Positions 13,098-24,886 of a stretch of 64,000 nucleotides of DNA are shown here, in pieces. Below the pieces are notes generated by a model. It was given only the letters and a program-made list of their open reading frames with translations. It ran no database searches and was not told the origin of the DNA. The stretch comes from Sulfurifustis variabilis (GTDB lineage: Bacteria; Pseudomonadota; Gammaproteobacteria; Acidiferrobacterales; Sulfurifustaceae), in assembly GCF_002355415.1 (NCBI RefSeq), contig NZ_AP014936.1, positions 682,001 through 746,000 of the forward strand, in the 5' to 3' direction. A program made the translations under genes and the position numbers. The stretch's first letter is position 1. Each line of letters begins with the position of its first letter.

Positions 13098-14009
13098 ATG
13101 ATTAAGCAACGCACACTGAAGAATGTCATTCGGGCCACCGGAGTGGGATTGCATACGGGCGAGAAGGTTTACCTCACGCTGCGCCCGGCACCGGTCGAAA
13201 CCGGCATCGTCTTCCGCCGCGTCGATCTCAAGGAACCCGTCGAGATCCGGGCGTGCCCCGAGAACGTCTCCGACACACGCCTCTCGACCACGCTCGAAAG
13301 CAACGGCGTGCGCGTTTCCACCGTGGAACACCTGATGTCCGCCTTCGCGGGAATGGGCATCGACAACGCTTACGTCGAGCTTACCGCTCCGGAAGTGCCG
13401 ATCATGGACGGGAGCGCCGGTCCTTTCGTGTTCCTGATCCAGTCCGCCGGCATTGCAGAACAAACGACGCCGAAGCGCTTCATTCGGATCAAACGGCGCA
13501 TCGTGATCGAAGACGACGACAAGTGGGCGGCATTCGAACCGTTCGAGGGATTCAAGGTTTCCTTCGCGATCGACTTCGATCATCCGATGTTCCGCGATGC
13601 GACGCAGCGGGCGACCGTCGATTTCTCCACGACTTCGTTTGTCAAGGAAGTGAGCCGGGCGCGCACCTTCGGCTTCATGGCCGATCTCGAGTCCCTGCGC
13701 TCCGCGGGGCTCGCGCGCGGAGGCGGCGTCGACAACGCCATCGTGCTGGACGACTTCCGGATCCTGAACGACGACGGTTTGCGTTACGAGGACGAGTTCG
13801 TCAAGCACAAGGTGCTCGACGCGATCGGCGATCTGTACCTGCTCGGCCATCCGCTGATCGGGGCCTTCAGCGCGTACAAGTCCGGCCACTCGCTGAACAA
13901 TCGCCTGCTGCGCCGGCTCATCACGCAGCAGGACGCGTGGGAAATTCTGACGTACGACGAAAACGAAGAGGCGCCGATCTCGTTCATCCGAACGGTTCCG
14001 GCAGCCTGA
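13098..14009 (+). CDS. lpxC: UDP-3-O-acyl-N-acetylglucosamine deacetylase
   Basis: Zinc amidase for the committed step of lipid A synthesis. The protein is 303 aa, the family length. Zinc ligands are visible as His78 in STVEHLMS and the HKVLDAIGD motif (His and Asp); the catalytic His lies in SGHSLNN near the C-terminus. It ends the dcw cluster as in other gammaproteobacteria. The start ATG is preceded by a weak AAGAAG and T-rich spacer, unlike the strong purine sites of its neighbours. Confidence 0.96.
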   Translation: MIKQRTLKNVIRATGVGLHTGEKVYLTLRPAPVETGIVFRRVDLKEPVEIRACPENVSDTRLSTTLESNGVRVSTVEHLMSAFAGMGIDNAYVELTAPEVPIMDGSAGPFVFLIQSAGIAEQTTPKRFIRIKRRIVIEDDDKWAAFEPFEGFKVSFAIDFDHPMFRDATQRATVDFSTTSFVKEVSRARTFGFMADLESLRSAGLARGGGVDNAIVLDDFRILNDDGLRYEDEFVKHKVLDAIGDLYLLGHPLIGAFSAYKSGHSLNNRLLRRLITQQDAWEILTYDENEEAPISFIRTVPAA

Positions 14010-14076
14010 TCTACGCCTCGGGGTAGGGGCGATCGTCCGCCTCCGCGGGCGACCGAGAATAACGACAGAGACTGCG

Positions 14077-14997
14077 ATGCAGATCATCCTCGTCCCGGGC
14101 CGTCCGGGCAGCGGCAAGAATTCCTGCCTCTCCCACCGCCACCTCCTGGTGATCCTTCTCATCGGGGGGCTGTTCCTGCCGCTTTTTTTCGGCGTGCTCA
14201 CCTTCAGGATCCACGCGCTCCTCGAGCGCCATTCGGGCGAACAGAGCCTGGTGTCGGCCTACGGCGAAGAGCTCGCGCGCCAGGCGACCGCGCTCGAGGC
14301 GGCCAAGCTCGAGGCCTCCACCCACCTGAACGCGCTGGCCCTGAAGCTCGGGCAGCTCCAGGCTCAGGTGCTGCGCCTCAATGCCCTCGGGGGCCGGCTC
14401 ACCAACATGGCCGGGCTCGACCGTCGGGAATTCAATTTCGAGACCGAGGTCGCCCAAGGCGGCCCGGAGCAGACCGGCATGCCCGGCGGGCTCGACGTGC
14501 TCGCGAGCCTCGATCGGCTCTCCCTCGAGATCACCGCCTCCAAGGCCAAGCTCCAGGCCCTCGAGACGCTGCTGCTCGACCGGCGGCTCACCGATGCCGT
14601 GACCCCGGCCGGCTGGCCCGCCGACGGGGGGTTCGTGTCCTCGCACTTCGGCACCCGCGCCGATCCCTTCACCGGGCGGCTCGCCTACCACGAGGGGGTG
14701 GACATCGCCGCCAAGCTCGGTTCCCCCATCCGCGCCATGGCCGACGGGGTCGTGTCCTACGCCGGGGAGAAGTCGAACTACGGGCGGGTCGTCGAGGTCA
14801 CCCACGCAAGCGGGCTCGTCACGCGCTACGCCCACCTGCTCTCGCTCCTCGTCAAGGTGGGCGACAAGGTCGGTCGCGGCGACGCCCTCGCCCTCGTCGG
14901 CTCCTCCGGGCGCTCCACCGGCCCGCACGTGCACGTCGAGGTGCTGAAGGACGGGCGGGCGGTGAATCCGGCGGGGTATTTGCGCGCCGCGCGTTGA
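14077..14997 (+). CDS. M23 family peptidase, membrane-anchored, with coiled coil
   Basis: Probable periplasmic endopeptidase or EnvC/NlpD-like amidase activator acting on peptidoglycan. The protein is 306 aa: a short cytoplasmic tail, one membrane helix at about 23-45, a coiled-coil stretch rich in A, L, E and Q at about 60-115 and again at 145-170, then the M23 domain. The zinc motif is intact (His and Asp in YHEGVD, and HVHVEV), along with SSHFGTRADPFTG, so it may be an active enzyme rather than a degenerate activator. It lies between lpxC and secA, where many gammaproteobacteria have an M23 gene. Confidence 0.88.
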   Translation: MQIILVPGRPGSGKNSCLSHRHLLVILLIGGLFLPLFFGVLTFRIHALLERHSGEQSLVSAYGEELARQATALEAAKLEASTHLNALALKLGQLQAQVLRLNALGGRLTNMAGLDRREFNFETEVAQGGPEQTGMPGGLDVLASLDRLSLEITASKAKLQALETLLLDRRLTDAVTPAGWPADGGFVSSHFGTRADPFTGRLAYHEGVDIAAKLGSPIRAMADGVVSYAGEKSNYGRVVEVTHASGLVTRYAHLLSLLVKVGDKVGRGDALALVGSSGRSTGPHVHVEVLKDGRAVNPAGYLRAAR

Positions 14998-15024
14998 ACG
15001 GCGGCGCTTCGGGCTTGACTTGGC

Positions 15025-15053
15025 TTCAAGTCGCCTTCGTTTTCCTCCATAAT
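15025..15053 (+). promoter_or_regulatory. Candidate secA promoter
   Basis: A -10-like CATAAT at 15048-15053 (5 of 6 matches) lies 17 nt downstream of a weak -35-like TTCAAG at 15025-15030, with secA starting at 15098. The region overlaps a GACTTG-GCTT-CAAGTC inverted repeat (15017-15032). No secM-like regulator lies upstream. The match is by eye only. Confidence 0.35.
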
Positions 15054-15097
15054 CCCCGGCTCCTGGCCGACCCCCTGCGGGTTTTCCGCAGGCGCAT

Positions 15098-17794
<2,697 letters not shown>

Positions 17795-17865
17795 ACCCAC
17801 GCCCGTGATTCACGGCGGGTGACTGTGTACGATTCGCCGATCGCGACTCATCCATCGGGCACCAA

Positions 17866-19083
17866 ATGGCTGTCGGCCTGACCGCACTCCCCGAACTTCA
17901 CCCCGTCTCAGGCATTCGCGTCGGTACCTCCCGCGCTGGCATCCGGAAAAAGGATCGCCGGGATCTCGTCGTCATCGAGTGCGCCCCGGGCACGCAGGCG
18001 GCCGCCGTATTCACCCGCAACCGGTTCTCGGCCGCTCCGGTTCAGGTTGCGCGTGAGCATCTGGCCGCGCGGCCGCCCCGTGCGCTGCTGATCAACACCG
18101 GATTTGCGAACGCGGGAACCGGGCAGCCGGGAATCGAATCGGCAAGGGCGTGCTGCCAGGCGCTCGCGCAGCGGCTCAGCTGCGCACCGGAAGAGATCAT
18201 GCCATTTTCGACCGGTGTGATCGGCGAGCGCCTGCCTGTCGAGCGGGTGGTCGCCGGGTTGCCCGCAGCGGTGAGCGCGCTTTCCGGCGACGGTTGGGCG
18301 GAAGCGGCGTACGGCATCATGACCACCGACACGCTTCCGAAGGGCAGCTCGCGCCGCATGATCCTGGGGGGACGCGAGATTACGGTCACCGGCATTGCGA
18401 AGGGGGCGGGGATGATTCGCCCCGACATGGCGACCATGCTCGCTTTCGTTGCCACCGACGCGGACGCGAGTCCTGCCGCATTGGACCGATGCCTGCGTTC
18501 CGCGGCCGCCGTGTCCTTCAACCGCATCACCGTCGACGGAGACACGTCGACCAACGACGCCCTGGTGCTCCTGGCCACCGGGCGCGCAGGCAACCCGAGG
18601 ATCGAGGTCGACGGTCCGGATTACGAACGCCTGCGGGAGGCCGTGAGCGAAGTATGCGCCCAGCTTGCACGTGCCATCGTTCGGGATGGAGAGGGAGCGA
18701 CCAAGTTCATCACGATTGAGGTGACCGAGGGCAAGTCGAAGGAAGACTGCCTGGCGGTCGCCTACACGATTGCACACTCACCGCTGGTCAAGACCGCTTT
18801 TTTCGCCTCGGATCCGAACTGGGGTCGAATTCTCGCAGCGATCGGCCGCGCCCCGATCGCCGAACTCGACGTGGACCGCATCAGCATCTCGCTCAATGGC
18901 GTCGCGGTGGTCAGGAGCGGCGCGCTCGCATCGGACTACACGGAGGCCCGGGGTGCGGAGGCGATGGCGCAGGCGGAGATCACGGTACGCGTCGCCCTCG
19001 GCATGGGCGCTGCGACCGATACGGTCTGGACCTGCGACCTCTCCCATGACTATGTCCGCATCAATGCCGAATACCGGACATAG
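17866..19083 (+). CDS. argJ: Bifunctional glutamate N-acetyltransferase / ornithine acetyltransferase
   Basis: Ntn-type enzyme that recycles the acetyl group in arginine synthesis, moving it from N-acetylornithine to glutamate. The protein is 405 aa, the family length. The autocleavage site is clear: KGAGMIRPDMATML with the nucleophile Thr190 after Ala189, giving alpha and beta chains. The usual oxyanion residues lie in PFSTGVIGERLP (about 113-124). It lies on its own between secA and the mutT fusion, 9 nt before the latter, so the two are probably cotranscribed. Confidence 0.95.
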   Translation: MAVGLTALPELHPVSGIRVGTSRAGIRKKDRRDLVVIECAPGTQAAAVFTRNRFSAAPVQVAREHLAARPPRALLINTGFANAGTGQPGIESARACCQALAQRLSCAPEEIMPFSTGVIGERLPVERVVAGLPAAVSALSGDGWAEAAYGIMTTDTLPKGSSRRMILGGREITVTGIAKGAGMIRPDMATMLAFVATDADASPAALDRCLRSAAAVSFNRITVDGDTSTNDALVLLATGRAGNPRIEVDGPDYERLREAVSEVCAQLARAIVRDGEGATKFITIEVTEGKSKEDCLAVAYTIAHSPLVKTAFFASDPNWGRILAAIGRAPIAELDVDRISISLNGVAVVRSGALASDYTEARGAEAMAQAEITVRVALGMGAATDTVWTCDLSHDYVRINAEYRT

Positions 19084-19092
19084 CCGACGTCC

Positions 19093-20085
19093 GTGAACGG
19101 CGGACGGTCGGCGACATCGACGATCCACGTCGTCGCCGGTCTGTTGCTTGACCGCGACCGGATCTTCATCACGCGTCGTCCGGACGGTCGCCATCAGGGC
19201 GGCAAATGGGAGTTTCCGGGAGGGAAGGTCGATGTCGGCGAGGCCCCGCTGGACGCATTGCGTCGCGAGCTGCACGAGGAGCTCGGAATCGACGTGCAGG
19301 AAGCGACGCCGTATGCACGAAGCCGACACGCGTATCCCGACCTGGCTGTTCTTCTCGATGTCTGGCGTATCCTGCGATACGACCGGACGCCGCACGGACG
19401 GGAAGGGCAGGAGGCGCGCTGGGCAGAGGTCAGCGAGCTGAGGCCCTCCGAGTTTCCGGCCGCGGATCGCCCGATCCTGCGAAGGCTTCAGCTTCCCGCG
19501 CTGTATGCCATCAGCGATGTCGCCCGGTTGGGCCAAGACCTGTTCGCCGAACGGCTCTTGCGCGCCCTGGAAGGGGGCGTCCGGCTGGTGCAACTGCGAG
19601 AGCCGGGCCTCGGCCCGGACGGCCTCCTCGCCTGTGCGACGAAGATGTCGGCGCTCTGCCATCGCTTCGGCGCGAAGCTCCTCGTCAATGCCGATCCCGA
19701 ACTGGCCATAACGGCCGGGGCGGACGGTGTACATTTGAGCAGCCGACGGCTCAAGGCCATGCGTGCGCGGCCGCTGGATCCCGATTTGTGGGTCGCCGCT
19801 TCGTGCCACGATCTGGAAGAGCTCCGCCACGCGCAGGCGATCGAAGCGGACTTTGCCGTCGTGTCCCCGGTCATGGCGACGTCGAGCCATCCCGGCGCTT
19901 CCCCGCTCGGCTGGGCGCGCTTGAGCGAGCTCTGCCGGGCGGTTTCGCTTCCCGTCTATGCGCTGGGGGGGATGGCGCCCCGTGATGTGGAGCAGGCCCG
20001 GCAGGCGGGCGCGCACGGCGTTGCCCTGCTGAGCGCCGCGTGGGCAAGCGATTTCGGAAGCAGCGTGAAGGGGTTGCGCGGTTAG
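19093..20085 (+). CDS. Nudix hydrolase (MutT-type) fused to a thiamine-phosphate-synthase-like domain
   Basis: The protein is 330 aa in two domains. Residues ~10-135 are MutT-like, with the full Nudix box GGKVDVGEAPLDALRRELHEELGI (G-x5-E-x7-REL-x-EE-x-GI, about residues 42-65), and probably hydrolyse oxidised dGTP. Residues ~140-325 resemble ThiE/TenI TIM barrels (LYAISD, GVRLVQLREPGL, LVNADPELA, GADGVHLSS, SCHDLEELRHA, PVYALGGM). This fusion is known in proteobacteria, and whether the ThiE-like half makes thiamine phosphate is unclear. It starts GTG 19093. Its stop overlaps the convergent coaE stop by 4 nt. Confidence 0.88.
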   Translation: MNGGRSATSTIHVVAGLLLDRDRIFITRRPDGRHQGGKWEFPGGKVDVGEAPLDALRRELHEELGIDVQEATPYARSRHAYPDLAVLLDVWRILRYDRTPHGREGQEARWAEVSELRPSEFPAADRPILRRLQLPALYAISDVARLGQDLFAERLLRALEGGVRLVQLREPGLGPDGLLACATKMSALCHRFGAKLLVNADPELAITAGADGVHLSSRRLKAMRARPLDPDLWVAASCHDLEELRHAQAIEADFAVVSPVMATSSHPGASPLGWARLSELCRAVSLPVYALGGMAPRDVEQARQAGAHGVALLSAAWASDFGSSVKGLRG

Positions 20086-20684
20086 AGACTCGTGCCGGCC
20101 AGGGCGAGGTATCTCCGGTGCAATCGCTCCACCGCCGGGCCAAGGGACGACGGGTCGCCGGTGTTGTCCAGTACATCGTCCGCGGCGGCCAGGCGCGCCT
20201 GGCGGCTCGTCTGCGCGCGCATGGTCGCCATCGCGTCCTCTTCGGAAATTCCGCCCCGCGCCACGGTGCGCGCGATCTGCTGCTGCTCGCCTGCATCGAC
20301 CACGAGGATGCGATCGACGCGGTACTCGAAGTCGGTCTCCAGCAGCAATGGCACCACGATGACGGCATACGGCGCCGACAGGGCGTTCAGGCGCCGATCG
20401 ACCTCCTCTCGTATGCGCGGGTGCAGAATCGATTCGAGCGCGCGCCGTTCCTCGGGGTCGGCCAGCACGCGGGAGCGGAGGCGCGGGCGGTCGAGCGTCC
20501 CGTCGGGCAGCAGCATCTCGGGGCCGAAGCGTGCGGCGATCTCAGCGAGCGCCGGTGCACCCGGAGTGACGAGCTCCCGTGCGATAGCATCGGTGTCGAC
20601 GATCGGCACGCCGTGACGTGCGAACAGGCCGGCCACGGTCGACTTGCCGCTGCCGATACCGCCGGTGAGGCCGATACGCAGCAT
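20082..20684 (-). CDS. coaE: Dephospho-CoA kinase
   Basis: Last step of coenzyme A synthesis: phosphorylates the ribose 3' hydroxyl of dephospho-CoA. The protein is 200 aa with the P-loop GLTGGIGSGKST at residues 6-17, the DTDAIAR motif near 30, HPRIREEV and VPLLLETDFEYRVD. It lies 23 bp downstream of pilD on the minus strand, the usual Pseudomonas-type arrangement pilB-C-D-coaE. The yacG gene that normally follows is absent; the convergent MutT fusion is there instead. Confidence 0.95.
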   Translation of the reverse strand: MLRIGLTGGIGSGKSTVAGLFARHGVPIVDTDAIARELVTPGAPALAEIAARFGPEMLLPDGTLDRPRLRSRVLADPEERRALESILHPRIREEVDRRLNALSAPYAVIVVPLLLETDFEYRVDRILVVDAGEQQQIARTVARGGISEEDAMATMRAQTSRQARLAAADDVLDNTGDPSSLGPAVERLHRRYLALAGTSL

Positions 20685-20707
20685 CCGTCAAGCTTAGCGG
20701 AGGTCTC

Positions 20708-21610
20708 TCAGGCCGGAAACCGTGCAAACTGCAGATACGCCCGGGTGATGGTGTCGCCCCAGAGGAGCGCGACCCAGCCGGCGAGACACAGGAAGGGGCC
20801 GAACGGAATGGGAAGGCTGCGATCGCGGCCGCGCAGCAGGATGAAACCGAGGCCGATCAAGGCACCGAGGAAGGACGACAGCAGTATGACCAGCGGCAGC
20901 TGCTGCCACCCCAGCCATGCGCCGAACGCGGCGAACAGCTTGAAGTCGCCGTAACCCATGCCCTCGCGGCCCGTGAGCAGCTTGAATCCCTGGTAAACCA
21001 GCCAGAGGCTGAGGTATCCGGCGAATGCGCCGATGACCGCCGAAGAAAGCGACACATAGGTGCCCGCGAGATTCAGCCCGAGCCCGAGCCACAGGAGCGG
21101 AAGCGTGATGTCATCGGGCAGGAGCTGATGGTCGTAGTCGATGAAGCTGAGAGCGATCAGGGACCAGGTCAGCAGCAGGGCGCCGAGGGCGGCGAGCGAG
21201 AAGCCGAAGTGCCAAGCGACGGCAGCGGACAGGAGGCCCGAGACGAGCTCCACGGAGGGATAGCGCCAGGAGATCGGTTGCGCGCATTCCGCGCACTTGC
21301 CCCGCAACCACAAAAACGACAGGAGCGGGATGTTTTCGATCGCGGAGATGCGATGCCCGCAGCGCGGACAGCGTGAACGCGGCACGACGAGGTCGTAGCG
21401 TTCCGTCGGCTCGACCGGCTGTCCGGCGAGCTCCTGGCATTGGGCCCGCCAGCGGCGCTCCAGCATGATCGGAAGCCGGTGGATGACGACGTTCAGGAAG
21501 CTCCCGACGAGAAGACCCAGAACACCGGCGAGCAGGGACAGTGCAGCCGGGTAGGCGGCGAGCATTTCGGCGAACGGGTCGAAGTACGCTAAGAGATGTG
21601 AACCAGACAA
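20708..21610 (-). CDS. pilD: Type IV prepilin leader peptidase / N-methyltransferase
   Basis: Inner-membrane aspartic protease that removes and methylates the leader of type IV pilins and type II secretion pseudopilins. The protein is 300 aa with about eight membrane helices. The N-terminal cytoplasmic zinc motif has two CxxC pairs (CPRCGH and CAECAQ). The catalytic aspartates lie in IDYDHQLLPD and GYGDFKL. The only start for full length is TTG at 21610, without a clear ribosome-binding site; ATG at 21565 (residue 16) is a plausible alternative. Confidence 0.93.
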   Translation of the reverse strand: MSGSHLLAYFDPFAEMLAAYPAALSLLAGVLGLLVGSFLNVVIHRLPIMLERRWRAQCQELAGQPVEPTERYDLVVPRSRCPRCGHRISAIENIPLLSFLWLRGKCAECAQPISWRYPSVELVSGLLSAAVAWHFGFSLAALGALLLTWSLIALSFIDYDHQLLPDDITLPLLWLGLGLNLAGTYVSLSSAVIGAFAGYLSLWLVYQGFKLLTGREGMGYGDFKLFAAFGAWLGWQQLPLVILLSSFLGALIGLGFILLRGRDRSLPIPFGPFLCLAGWVALLWGDTITRAYLQFARFPA

Positions 21611-21620
21611 AGGGGATTGA

Positions 21621-22847
21621 TTATACGACCGAGCCCATTTTGAAGATGGGCAGGTACATTGCTACGACCAGGCCGCCGATAACCACGCCGAGGAACGCCA
21701 TGATGATGGGCTCAAGCAGGCTGGAGAGTGCGGCAACCGCGTCATCGACCTCCCGCTCGTAAAAGTCGGCGACTTTGCCGAGCATCGTGTCCAGCTCACC
21801 GGATTCCTCGCCGATCGCAACCATCTGCACCACCATGTTCGGGAAGAGTCCGGTCGCGTTCATCGCCGCCTGCAACTGCATGCCTGTGCTGACGTCCGCC
21901 CGTATCGCTTGCGTGCCCTCGTAATAGATACGGTTGCCCGCTGCGCCGGCGACCGACTCGAGCGCTTCCACCAGAGGGACGCCGGCGGCGAACATTGTGG
22001 CGAGCGTACGCGAAAAGCGGGCAATCGTGGCCTTCTTGATGATCTCACCGACAATCGGCGCTTTGAGGGTCAGACGATCGACCGCATGCTGCATTTTGGG
22101 AGAGCGTCTGTAGGTGTATCCGACCGTGACGATCGTGCCGATAATCGTGCCGAATATGAGATACCAGCTGTCGCGGAACGCGCGCGAAAGACCTATGACG
22201 AACTGGGTCAGCGCCGGCAAATCCGCCCCAAAGCCCTTGAACAGATCCTCGAACTGGGGAATGACGAACATCAGGAGGATCGCGGTGATGATGAACGCGA
22301 CGACGACGACGGCGGTCGGATAAAAGAGCGCGGATTTGATCTTTCCCTTGATCGCCTCGATCTTTTCCTTGTAGGTCGCGACCTTGTCGAGGATGTTGTC
22401 CAGGATGCCGGCCTGCTCCCCGGCGGCGACCAGGTTGCAGTAGAGCGCGTCGAAATAGAGCGGGTGCTTGGAAAGGGCGGCCGTGAGGTTGGTGCCGGAC
22501 TCGATGTCGTTCTTGATGCCGAGAATCAGCTCCTGCATAGAGGGGTTTTCGTGGCCCTTGCCCACGATCTCGAAGGACTGCGCGATCGGAATGCCGGCCT
22601 GCAACATCGTCGCGAGCTGGCGCGTGAAGATGGCGATGTCTTTTGGTTTGATCTTCTTTTTTTTGAGCGACCCGAGCGACTTGCGGCGCTTCGCCACCTT
22701 GACGGGATTGATGCCCTGTCGCCGAAGGGTGGCGTTGACGAACGCGACGCTGGCCGCCTCCATCTCGCCCCTGACTTTTTTGCCCTGCTTGTCGACGCCT
22801 TCCCAGGAATAGGCGTCGAACTGGGGCTTTTTTGCGGCGACGGCCAT
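21621..22847 (-). CDS. pilC: Type IV pilus inner membrane platform protein
   Basis: Platform protein on which the PilB ATPase assembles pilin subunits. The protein is 408 aa with two T2SSF domains (about 75-195 and 275-400), each with a large cytoplasmic helical bundle. Three membrane helices lie near 175-195, 220-245 and 380-400. Typical motifs are FTRQLATMLQAGIPIAQSFEI and FSRTLATMFAAGVPLVEAL. The ATG overlaps the pilB TAA by one base (TAATG), so the pair is coupled. pilD follows after 10 nt. Confidence 0.95.
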   Translation of the reverse strand: MAVAAKKPQFDAYSWEGVDKQGKKVRGEMEAASVAFVNATLRRQGINPVKVAKRRKSLGSLKKKKIKPKDIAIFTRQLATMLQAGIPIAQSFEIVGKGHENPSMQELILGIKNDIESGTNLTAALSKHPLYFDALYCNLVAAGEQAGILDNILDKVATYKEKIEAIKGKIKSALFYPTAVVVVAFIITAILLMFVIPQFEDLFKGFGADLPALTQFVIGLSRAFRDSWYLIFGTIIGTIVTVGYTYRRSPKMQHAVDRLTLKAPIVGEIIKKATIARFSRTLATMFAAGVPLVEALESVAGAAGNRIYYEGTQAIRADVSTGMQLQAAMNATGLFPNMVVQMVAIGEESGELDTMLGKVADFYEREVDDAVAALSSLLEPIIMAFLGVVIGGLVVAMYLPIFKMGSVV

Positions 22848-24565
22848 TATTGGTTGGTCACCGCCTCGACTTCCTCGAGGCTCGTGATGCCGTCGCGCAC
22901 CTTGCGCAGTCCGGAGCGCCGCAGGTCGGAGACGCCTTCTTTTTCCGCCTGCAGCTCGATGTCCCGCTGGTTGCCGCCGCGCATGATGATGTCGCCCATC
23001 GCCTCCGAAACCGGCATCACCTGATAGATGCCCACCCGCCCTTTATAGCCGTTGTTGCAGGCGTCGCAACCGACGGGTCCGAAGACGGTCAGACCGTCGA
23101 GCTCGTTTTGCCGAAAGCCGGCCTTGATGAGGGCCTCGGGGGGAACCTGGATCGGCGCCTTGCAGTTGTTGCACAGCCGGCGGCCGAGTCGCTGCGCGAT
23201 GATGAGGTGCACCGAGGACGCGATGTTGAACGGAGGCACCCCCATGTTGACCAGGCGGGTCAGGGTCGCGGGGGCATCGTTCGTATGAAGCGTCGACAGC
23301 ACCAGGTGGCCGGTCTGCGCCGCTTTGATCGAGATCTCGGCAGTCTCGAGGTCGCGTATTTCACCGACCATGATGATGTCGGGGTCCTGGCGGAGAAAGG
23401 CGCGAAGCGCCCCGGCAAAAGTCAGGCCTGCCTTCTCGTTGATGTTCACCTGGTTGATGCCCGCCACGTTCATTTCCACCGGGTCTTCCGCGGTGGAGAT
23501 GTTGGAGTCGGCGGTATTGAGGATGTTGAGGGCGGTGTAGAGGGTTACCGTCTTGCCGCTGCCGGTCGGTCCGGTCACGAGCACCATGCCGTACGGCCGG
23601 TTGACCGCCTCCAGGAACGCCTCTTTCTGCTCGGCCTCGAAACCCAGTTTGTCGACGCCAAGCGTCGCCGATGTCGGGTCGAGGATACGGAGCACCAGCT
23701 TTTCGCCCCAGAGGCAGGGCAGCGTGCTCACACGAAAGTCGATCGCGCGGTTCTTGGAGATGCGCATCTTGATGCGGCCGTCCTGCGGTACCCGGCGCTC
23801 GGCGATGTCGAGCTTGGAGAGGATCTTGATGCGTGCCGCGATGCGGCTGGAGAGGGCAAGCGGGGGGTTCGCCACCTCGTGCAGAATGCCGTCCATCCGG
23901 TAGCGCACGCGGTAGGTCTTTTCATACGGTTCGATATGTATGTCCGATGCGCCCTTGTTGATGGCGTCCATCAGGACCTTGTTCACGAACTTGACGATCG
24001 GCGCTTCGTTGACGCCCTCTTCACCGGCAGGAGCGGCATCCTTTTCCTCCTGTCCCGCGACGATCTCGAGGTTTTCGAGACTGTCGTCCGACGCCATGTC
24101 CATCAGCGTCGTGTCGTTCGCCTCCAGGCACTTCTCGAGGGCGGTGACGAGCTTGTCTTCCTCTACCAGGATCGGATCGGTGCCAAGGCCGGTATGGAAC
24201 TTGATCTCGTCGAGGGCCTGCAGGTTGGTCGGATCGCCCACGGCCACGTAAAGGCGTGTGCCGCGTTTGAACAAGGGCAGGACGCGATGCCGACGCAGGA
24301 TCTTCTCGTCGACCAGCTTGACGGGGGCGCTGTCGAGGTCCAGCGCGTTGATGTCGAACAGCGGAACGCCGAATTCCTCGGACGCGATCCGGGCCACCGT
24401 GCCCGCATCGAGCTTCTTGCTTTCGACCAGGCGGCTGACGAAGGGCATCTTGCTGGCGAGCGCCTCCGACTGAATGCGTTCGGCGTCGGTCGGCGTGAGG
24501 AGATTATCGCGGACCAGCCGGAGCGCCAGTCCGCTGAGATTCGTGGTGGGATTGACCGTCGCCAT
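22847..24565 (-). CDS. pilB: Type IV pilus assembly ATPase
   Basis: Hexameric ATPase that powers pilus extension. The protein is 572 aa from ATG 24565; the frame stays open 20 codons upstream but MATVNPTTNLSG is the natural N-terminus. The N-terminal MshEN domain (about 1-160) precedes the GSPII_E core, with Walker A GPTGSGKTVTLY, Asp box, Walker B PDIIMVGEIRDLETAE, and a zinc site with two CxxC-type pairs (CNNCK and CDACNNG). pilB leads the pilB-C-D-coaE unit. No pilA gene lies upstream. Confidence 0.95.
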   Translation of the reverse strand: MATVNPTTNLSGLALRLVRDNLLTPTDAERIQSEALASKMPFVSRLVESKKLDAGTVARIASEEFGVPLFDINALDLDSAPVKLVDEKILRRHRVLPLFKRGTRLYVAVGDPTNLQALDEIKFHTGLGTDPILVEEDKLVTALEKCLEANDTTLMDMASDDSLENLEIVAGQEEKDAAPAGEEGVNEAPIVKFVNKVLMDAINKGASDIHIEPYEKTYRVRYRMDGILHEVANPPLALSSRIAARIKILSKLDIAERRVPQDGRIKMRISKNRAIDFRVSTLPCLWGEKLVLRILDPTSATLGVDKLGFEAEQKEAFLEAVNRPYGMVLVTGPTGSGKTVTLYTALNILNTADSNISTAEDPVEMNVAGINQVNINEKAGLTFAGALRAFLRQDPDIIMVGEIRDLETAEISIKAAQTGHLVLSTLHTNDAPATLTRLVNMGVPPFNIASSVHLIIAQRLGRRLCNNCKAPIQVPPEALIKAGFRQNELDGLTVFGPVGCDACNNGYKGRVGIYQVMPVSEAMGDIIMRGGNQRDIELQAEKEGVSDLRRSGLRKVRDGITSLEEVEAVTNQ

Positions 24566-24608
24566 TGCTTGTTGGTTCTGGGTGCCCGGCGTGCTGCGAA
24601 TACAAAAA

Positions 24609-24638
24609 ATACTAGTGCACCCCACAAGGGCGCGCCAA
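24609..24638 (-). promoter_or_regulatory. Candidate pilB promoter
   Basis: On the minus strand TTGGCG (24633-24638) and TAGTAT (24609-24614) are separated by 18 nt, each matching 4 of 6 consensus bases. Transcription would begin about 40 nt before the pilB ATG at 24565. The spacer and matches are only fair. A sigma-54 promoter, usual for pilA, was not seen. Confidence 0.3.
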
Positions 24639-24805
24639 ACCGCTCCTGCAGTAAATCACGCCCGATTCGCGGATGCCTTCCGCATCAGTCGCGCCGGGTG
24701 GTCCGTATGTCGGGATCGCGGGTCGGCCGCGGAAGTTGCGGCAGGCGCCCCTCGTCCGGTGCCTCCGCGTGCGGGCGCCATATAGAGAATAGACCGGGAA
24801 GCGGA

Positions 24806-24819
24806 TTGATCCACGTCAA
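24806..24819 (+). promoter_or_regulatory. FNR/Anr-type operator upstream of rubrerythrin
   Basis: TTGAT-CCAC-GTCAA matches the FNR/Anr/Dnr consensus TTGAT-N4-ATCAA at 9 of 10 positions. Its centre (24812.5) is about 71.5 bp before the start site expected from the TTGACT/TAGAAT promoter, a position used by class I CRP/FNR activators. It suggests that the rubrerythrin operon is activated under low oxygen or by a nitric-oxide-responding Dnr. Confidence 0.55.
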
Positions 24820-24848
24820 CACGACGGCAAAATCGACCGGTAAGCTCG

Positions 24849-24877
24849 TTGACTGCCGTTCCTTAGCTATTTAGAAT
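24849..24877 (+). promoter_or_regulatory. Strong sigma-70 promoter of the rubrerythrin operon
   Basis: TTGACT (24849-24854) and TAGAAT (24872-24877) are separated by exactly 17 nt, each matching 5 of 6 consensus bases. It is the best promoter match in the window and lies 85 bp before the rubrerythrin ATG. Confidence 0.7.
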
Positions 24878-24886
24878 CGGTCTAAA
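24870..24886 (+). promoter_or_regulatory. Palindrome over the -10: candidate Fur/PerR-family operator
   Basis: TTTAGA-N5-TCTAAA is a perfect 6-bp inverted repeat that covers the -10 and expected start. Read as a 7-1-7 site it is TTAGAAT-C-GGTCTAA, close to PerR-type boxes. A repressor here would block the promoter, which fits peroxide control of a rubrerythrin. IscR or another regulator is also possible. Confidence 0.4.

Noticed and set aside
15015-15053. TTGACT at 15015 paired with CATAAT at 15048 as the secA promoter
   Set aside because: The spacing is 27 nt, too long for sigma-70; TTCAAG at 15025 was used instead as a weak alternative.
22832-24874. 680-codon plus-strand ORF opposite pilB
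   Set aside because: It mirrors pilB in a GC-rich genome; the protein is His/Arg/Val-rich without domains, while the minus strand encodes an unmistakable PilB.
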